Assembly (NCBI GenBank): GCA_963965975.1
Contig: OZ014412.1
Span: 10,831,849-10,895,848, forward strand
Source of the DNA: Xestospongia bergquistia
Taxonomy: Eukaryota; Porifera; Demospongiae; Haplosclerida; Petrosiidae
Direction of reading: 5' to 3'
Length of the DNA stretch: 64,000 nt
In this document: positions 57,923 through 64,000 of the stretch, piece after piece
Layout of the letters: every line of letters starts with the position of its first letter
Position numbering within the stretch: position 1 is the first letter of the stretch
Notes under the pieces: model-generated
Told to the model about the DNA's origin: nothing
Database searches by the model: none
The model's input: the letters and a program-made list of their open reading frames with translations, nothing else
Program-made: the position numbers and the translations under genes

Positions 57923-59733
57923 TCAAGGTGCCCCTTTTATTCCTGGTATTCCTGTTTGTTGTTTAAAAGTCTTCAGAACAAGTTGAGCTACAGATTTAAC
58001 AAACAGATTCTTACTGGTACGTAGTTGCTCCAAAGCTTTAGCCCGAACTACAGTAAAGTCACATAATAATATATACATTAACTACCATTTTATTATACCT
58101 CTCCTTATATAACCTGGACCAGGTTTTCCTGGCAGACCACGACAAGTAGTTCCAACAGCAGCAGTAGTTTCTCCTTTGGCCCGATATTTTGGACTTTTGT
58201 GAGATCCTGAAAAAAATGGAGGAATACCTGGGACACCTGAAAATGAAACAATTTGTATGAGGCAATAATTTGTGAATGAAAGAAATTGTACCTGCAGAAA
58301 ATGTGGTTGTCATAGGAGTTTTGGCAGCCTTATTACTTGTTCTTCTCAATGTTGTAAGAGCCTCTGATATGTACTGTTTTTCCTTTGATGTTGGTTTAAA
58401 CTACAGTGTTGCACATAAATATGTCAGTAAGGGCAAGAGCTAAACCTGGTCTGGAATCCCTTGTTGATGATAATATATATATGTACTTCGTATATACATA
58501 ATTCCTGTTATTAACAGTGTAGACTATATAATTATATTGTTATCAGATTAATAACTTACCATAACCAACAAAATGTCTCTGAGCAGTTCCTCTAGAGATC
58601 ACAACACCAAAGATTTCATCATATACATGAAGAGTACGAGTTCTTTTCCTCATTAATGTCTTATACTGTAGATATTATACATAACACAAATTTTACATCT
58701 ACATTTATACCCCTTTCTTCACAATGACAATATCGTTCCTATAATATACTTTAGCTCCAACAGGCACCACAAATTTAGTCCTATCTACATCACGTCTAAA
58801 TCTTTCTCCAAAAATCTCAATCTAAAATTTAACAAATAACAATTATCTACATTTTTAATCTCTTACATTGCTGCTTCTGTCTTCTTCTCTCTTTTTTAAA
58901 CCACCTGTTGAAAATATGTTAGAAGAAGGCACACATCTGAAAAAAAATCAGATTGCAACATTATAACATGTATATCTTCTCTAACCTAACTGTAAAGTCA
59001 TAACCACAGCCATGACAATATTGACTGCTTGTGAAAGAGATCTGGAGTGATCTACTGATTGATTCAAAGTATTTACAATCCTCTTCTGCATTTCCACATA
59101 GTGAAATTTCTCCAATTTGATCATTCTTCAATCTCACCTCATCAAGACATTCACCTATTATTATAACACTATATAAAAGATGTTTGACTGGATTGTCACT
59201 TTTTACCAGAAGATCTTTTGGGCAGATCCAGACCAGTACAATGAAACTGTATCACTTGTCCCTTTTGACATTGAATATTATGAACACAAAACTGTTGAGC
59301 TGGATAGCATCTGAATTAAATTATAAGGTATAAAACAATTTATTTCAACATTTTACTCAACTTATTAAGATCAGAATGATTAGGATCCTTGATGACACAG
59401 CTCTTTGAACCATCTGATTCAGTATTACAATCAATGTTAGGGGCTATGACACTTTTTGGAAATTTACATATTGGAAGACCATTCTTAATTTTGTACTTGT
59501 AGCTCAGACAAATTTCTTTACTGAAACACAGAACTAACTCATAATTGTTATAATGATGATTATCACACTCACCTTCTTCTCTCTACTAACCCAATAATAC
59601 CCTGATCATTTGCAAAACTTTCAGCACAGTCTGCTAAGTTCTTGTCTTCTGGTCCACTAGAGCCACAAGAACACATTTGAGAATTAGTTTTAATAACTCC
59701 ATAAAACAAAAATAAGCAAAGAAAAATCTTCAT
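57923..59733 (-). CDS. Secreted CUB-like cysteine-rich protein I
   Basis: Eleven exons in phase give 436 residues: 59733-59573, 59520-59362, 59310-59207, 59154-58986, 58936-58867, 58821-58711, 58665-58560, 58504-58446, 58400-58292, 58236-58099, 58047-57923. Signal peptide: KIFLCLFLFYGVIKTNS. A cysteine-rich part (CYPAQQFCVHNIQC) and a CUB-like part (GECLDEV, SLCGN, FTSSQYCHGCGYDF) follow. The C-terminal region has PVGAKVYY and GIPDQ. Compared with G and H, the CUB exon and the next exon are each split by an extra intron. Exon 10 encodes a short collagen-like stretch (GLPGKPGPGY) with GIPGIKG at the very end. It is the template from which copies J, K, L and the scrap at 61200 can be read. Confidence 0.88.
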
Positions 59734-59739
59734 GACTGA

Positions 59740-60940
59740 ATTAGAAAAAATGTAGAATCTTTTGATTAGAAAACTTCAAAATACCTTAACTTTAGATATG
59801 AGTTAGCAGTGACAGATATGTACTGCTGTGTTTTATTAGAAAAATAATCTCTGTGAAACCCATTTTACTGACTGCCTTATATACAAACTTTGACTTTCAC
59901 TAAACAGTATACTATACTCCTATTACTGAATGTGGGAAGTGTATAGACTAACAATTTAGTTAGATTACATGATATGTCCACTTAATCCTACAATCTAGTG
60001 GGTGATGAAAAGACTGGATTTGAAAGTTTGGACTAGTTACTCCCACAAAGGCTCCTCCTATTGTGACTATTACTAGATATATCATAAACATCATTCAAAT
60101 GTTAACATTACTACTGTATTTATTACTGTTTAACAAATCTGAGCTTGAAAATTAATAAATGACTGAATAATGTAATATTTGAGATATTTCTTAAGCAGTT
60201 GCTAGTCTTGTATTGAGACTGTATGCCTCCTAGCATTCTATTTGGGTTTAGTTAACATTGTCTGGAAGCAAGTATTTCTTTAGAAGTTCTTTCAGCTGGA
60301 CATTCTGGTAATTTTTATAATGAATCTCTAACTTATCTTAAACAATTTGGTACTACTTAATTTAAAAAATTTCCCTACAATAATTAAGTATGTACTATGA
60401 CACTGATCCCACCCTCTAAACCTTGCATTAACTATACACAACAAAGCATGGGTTCTTACTGTACATATAGTCACTTTCTAATTGTTATCACATAAATCAA
60501 TAACCTAGACATTTCAATTTATGAAGAAGGTATTCAAATGACTGCTAAGCATCTGACATAATAGTATACTATTAATAAAAACTTATAATGAATGCATTAC
60601 ACTAAAAGTACAAAAGTTAACTTAGTAAATACTTAACAACTTCATGAATATTATCATGATAACCACAATCTATAATAATATACTACAAGTCTATAGCAAA
60701 CAGTCAAAATGAATATGTAACGTAAACAAACACACACTAAAGGTGTAGTTATCAACATTACCATCAATGGTTATAGTTTCTCCCTCACATCCTCATTTGA
60801 ATCATGTGCTGATGCAACATTACTATAGACAGCATTTTAAACAATAACACACCAACCCATTAAATAATTATTAAAGAGAAAGGTTTGAATGAATATATTT
60901 TAGGTTTAGTGAAATTTAAAAGCTATACATAAATTAACAT
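59740..60940. other. Upstream flank of I with repeated blocks
   Basis: Includes flank blocks also found at 54440 and 62190 (here about 60170-60640) and at 52916, 55134 and 62577 (here about 60672-60845). No exon seen. Confidence 0.55.
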
Positions 60941-60948
60941 GCTCATGA

Positions 60949-61190
60949 TCATGTTTGATCTCTGTCCTTCAAACATTTGATGATACCATTTTTTATTCGT
61001 GGGTGGTGGTTGGAACAATAGTTGAGGTATCTATCTGTGTGAGTTGGTTTCCTGTACACTGATGTAGAGAGGGTTTCATTATTATTTTTTATGACTAGAA
61101 CATCTAAGAAAGCAATAGAGTTATTTTCTTCTATCTCCATTGTGAATTTAATCCGGTTGTGTAGAACAGAAAGAAAATGTTATATTGCTA
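60949..61190 (-). mobile_element. Penelope-like element RT fragment
   Basis: The minus frame reads LHNRIKFTMEIEENNSIAFL, then VYRKPTHTDRYLNYCSNHH, the hallmark stretch of Penelope-like reverse transcriptases (FTME...LPFLD...YRKPTHTD.YL). Only about 75 residues remain, and both sides break into cluster flank sequence. Confidence 0.8.
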
Positions 61191-61199
61191 CAAAATAGG

Positions 61200-61420
61200 A
61201 CGTATGTCTCTCTAACCTAACCGTTAAGTCATAACCACAGCCTTAACTTTAGAAGCAGTGGCAGATAAGTACTGTTGTGTTTCAGTAGGAAAATAAACTC
61301 TGAGAACTTATTGACAAATGACTGGCTTGTATACAAACTTTGATTTTCACTAAACATTATATTGTAAGAATAGCTTTCCAAGTGGGAACAATTAGGTGAC
61401 AGGATGTGTCCACTTAATCT
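61200..61420 (-). pseudogene. Scrap of a family copy: exon 4 joined to promoter
   Basis: At 61213-61242 the end of exon 4 with its donor (CTAACCTAAC, then TAAGTCATAACCACAGCC) is joined directly to sequence equal to the region just upstream of gene I's start (TAACTTTAGA, GCAGATAAGTACTGTTGTG, compare 59780-59830). Everything between, including exons 1-3, is deleted. Confidence 0.6.
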
Positions 61421-63760
61421 TACAATCTAGTGGGTGGCGAGGATTTGAAAGTTTGGACTGGTTACTCCCACAAAGGCACCTCCTATTATGACTATTACTG
61501 GATATGTTGTAAGCATCATATAAATATTAATATTATATTTAAAACTGAACTTTAACATTAACAAATGACTGAATAATCTGGATAGCTTTTCTATTCAGTG
61601 CCACTACTAACAATATGAATAAGTAGTAAAATGACACATGTCCTAATATGGACCTCCATATGCATCAAAAAAGACTTCATAAAAGATGACATGTACTTTG
61701 ATAGAGGTCCTTCTAATAGTGAAATAGTGAGAACATAAAAAGTGTACAGAATAATTAATAAAATAAGTACAGCCAGCAAGAACAGGAACAATGGTAGATG
61801 ACAACCTCCTAGATATGGTACATTAGCATCAATGTATCACACTACCTTATCATTCACGACATATTGTTCTCATCAATACAATCAATACTGGTGAAATAAA
61901 AAGCCTCTAAGACAGCTCATATTAATTTGGTATAGGAGAGTAAGATCATAGTGGCTAGTACTGGGACTACATGTGTTGCTACAAGTTGAACCACTTTGTT
62001 GGAATATCATGTCATATCATGCCATTATTATGATATGTATTAGGAGAAACCAAACATAGACTGGAAAAATAAACCTTAGCCGATTCTATCTGCAAGAATT
62101 CATACCATTATAAAAGCAAACCTCAAAACTAAGATCAAGATTGAGCCAGGAAACGAAGTGACTAATGGGACCATTAAGAAAGAAAATGGGTTCATATTCT
62201 TGTAATTTTTATAATGAATCTCCAACTTATTTTCAACAATTTGGTACCACATAATTTGAAAATTTTCCCTGCATTTATTAAGTTTGTAATATGATCCCAC
62301 CCTCTAAACCTATTATTATCTATACACAACAAAGTATGGGTTCTTACTGTTCGTATAGTCACTTTCTAATTCTTATCTCAAAAATTACTAATCTAGACAT
62401 TTTAATTTATGAAGAAGGCATTCAAATGACTGCTAAGCGTCTGACTTAACAATATACTATTAATAAAAACTTATAACAACTGCATTACAATACTAAGTAT
62501 CTAAAGTAACTTAGAAATACTTAATCACTTTATTAATACTATCATAATAACCACAATAATAGCTAGTATAGTATAACTCTATAGCAAACAGTTAACATCG
62601 AATATACAAAGTCTAATTAGTGTTTAATATACACAAACACACACTAAAGGTGTAGTTAACAACATTACCATCAATGGCTATAGTTTCTCCTCCACATCCT
62701 CATTTGAATCATGTACTGAGACAACACTACTATAGACAGCATTTTAAACAATAATAGTCATAGACCAATTCATTAAATAAATAGAAAAGTTTAAATGAAT
62801 ATATTGTTAGGTTTTATTGAAAATTAAACAAGTTATATATACATTAACATGGTCATGATCATCTTTGAAGTCAACTTTAACTTTGGAATGATTTTTTAGT
62901 GGAGAAATATCATTGGCATATACTTATACCATATTGGAAAACATTCAACAGACTTCTCAAGTTGTTTATGTGTGTGAGACTATATGAACCGACTGAACAA
63001 GTCATGATCTATAATGACATTCCCAGTTGACATGGTTATATTATATAGTTATATTATATTGGAAAACATCTGACAGACTTCTAAAGTTATGTGAGTAAGA
63101 GACTATATGAAACAACTCAACAAGTCAAGATGTATAATGACATTCCCAGTAATTGACATAGTTTTAGGGAAAATTTTAAACCATATCACATTTAGACATG
63201 AGCAAGTCAATGCATGGACCTGTTTTGTGACCATTGTTAACATGACTTCTTAAATTCTTTTAATTTCACCATTTCTACTGCTGATCCACATGTATATTGC
63301 ATAATGGGTCAGCAGAAAATTCTTTTCTTGAAGTCATCCAGGTCTCCTTATTATGGAGTTCACTAACTGATTAATTGTTGTTGTTTTGTTTTGAGTATGT
63401 ACTATCTAGCTACTATGCATTAATAAAACATGACTCTAGCAGTATAGCATTAGCAGAAAGCATGACTAGCTTATTATACTTTTTAAATTATAACTAGATC
63501 TTGAGCTCTTTGAATAGGGTTGGTTGGAGTTAACATGTCATATTAGCAGCTGCATGTACGAATAGACACCAATTTGACATGTCATCCATATTATATATAA
63601 ATTGACATATTAACATTATAAACATGTACACACATCAACTACCAAAGAATAGTTTTAAGCATTACAATTGTGGTTTATGTGAATTTAGCCAAAATCAACT
63701 GTTAGTATTATGTTCATTTATAGATATAATTTAAGAATACTTATATTAAGTCAAGAATGT
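61421..63760. other. Flank repeats of the secreted cluster, no gene
   Basis: Flank blocks at about 62190-62530, 62577-62755, 62934-63040 and 63057-63170 repeat those listed above. The last two are neighbouring copies of the same block. No exon recognised. Confidence 0.55.
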
Positions 63761-63769
63761 TAGTCTTAT

Positions 63770-63975
63770 TATTATTCTGATCAACGTGCTCTTTTAATTT
63801 TTGATTGTCATTTAAAGGTCTTCAGAACATGCTGATCAACAGACTTAGCAAGCAGATTCTTACAGTCAGCTCAAATGGACTACCATAAAGTCACATAATT
63901 ACACATACATTAACAACCAATTTAATATGCCTTCATCTTTACCAGTTGAACCTGATCAACATAGTGACTATACTC
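63770..63975 (-). pseudogene. Remnant of a further family copy L at window end
   Basis: Matches the last exon of I, J and K (CAGATTCTTAC, AACATGCTGATCAACAGA) and a piece of exon 7, but the frame and the acceptor region are altered. The copy may continue past the window. Confidence 0.5.
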
Positions 63976-64000
63976 TCAGAGTGCTTAATCTAATTACCAC

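Noticed and set aside
58059-58349. 96-residue minus-strand ORF
   Set aside because: It runs through an intron of gene I; the real reading splices 58292 to 58236.

Overview
The window reads as animal nuclear DNA, most likely from a demosponge such as Amphimedon queenslandica or a close relative. The reasons are AT-rich sequence, spliced genes with many introns of about 45-60 bases, clusters of lineage-expanded genes in tandem, and many decayed eukaryotic transposons. The species name is inference; the eukaryotic nature (GT-AG and GC-AG introns, signal-anchor and tail-anchored proteins, LINE, hAT and Penelope remains) is visible in the sequence. No rRNA, tRNA or CRISPR array was recognised. Track-style starts at TTG were moved to the first in-frame ATG.

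Region 1 (about 1-13,200) begins with a 40-bp-arm palindrome and the 3' exons of an unrecognised spliced gene. Then come kinase gene A (7255-4229, minus) and a kinase-less chimeric relic E (10923-10397, minus). Region 2 (13,200-15,040) holds the first exon of a Fringe-like Golgi glycosyltransferase, frameshifted and followed by a decayed Ty3/gypsy-type element with a probable 3' LTR.

Region 3 (15,100-38,700) holds kinase genes B, C and D (all minus), two decayed LINE copies, a broken D-amino-acid/D-aspartate oxidase copy and an intact one. All kinases share one plan: a 168-nt first exon, an intron of 227-238 nt, a kinase domain matching the tyrosine-kinase active-site signature, a coiled coil built from 14-residue (42-bp) tandem repeats, and a C-terminal membrane anchor. 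Size differences among paralogues are whole numbers of repeat units once small indels are counted. Blocks A+E and B+C look like two copies of one cassette. A second tandem duplication (C + LINE + broken oxidase, then D + LINE + intact oxidase) has its junction at 28719/28720.

Region 4 (39,900-47,760) holds two divergent paralogues, one on each strand, with an elongin-BC-box-like or F-box-like N-terminal segment and an LRR-like body, plus decayed pieces of what may be a third. Region 5 (48,000-64,000) is a minus-strand tandem cluster of a secreted, cysteine-rich, CUB-like family. Three genes are intact (G, H, I), with all exons solved in phase. At least four copies are truncated or broken. They are separated by repeated flank blocks, a G/C-rich fold-back element and a Penelope-like fragment.

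The genes do not form one pathway. The window is best read as three neighbouring birth-and-death clusters: membrane-anchored kinases, possible ubiquitin-ligase adaptors, and secreted recognition-type proteins. The shared promoter module of the kinases (CACGTG plus a CRE-like site) suggests co-regulation; a joint role in signalling or immunity is only inference.
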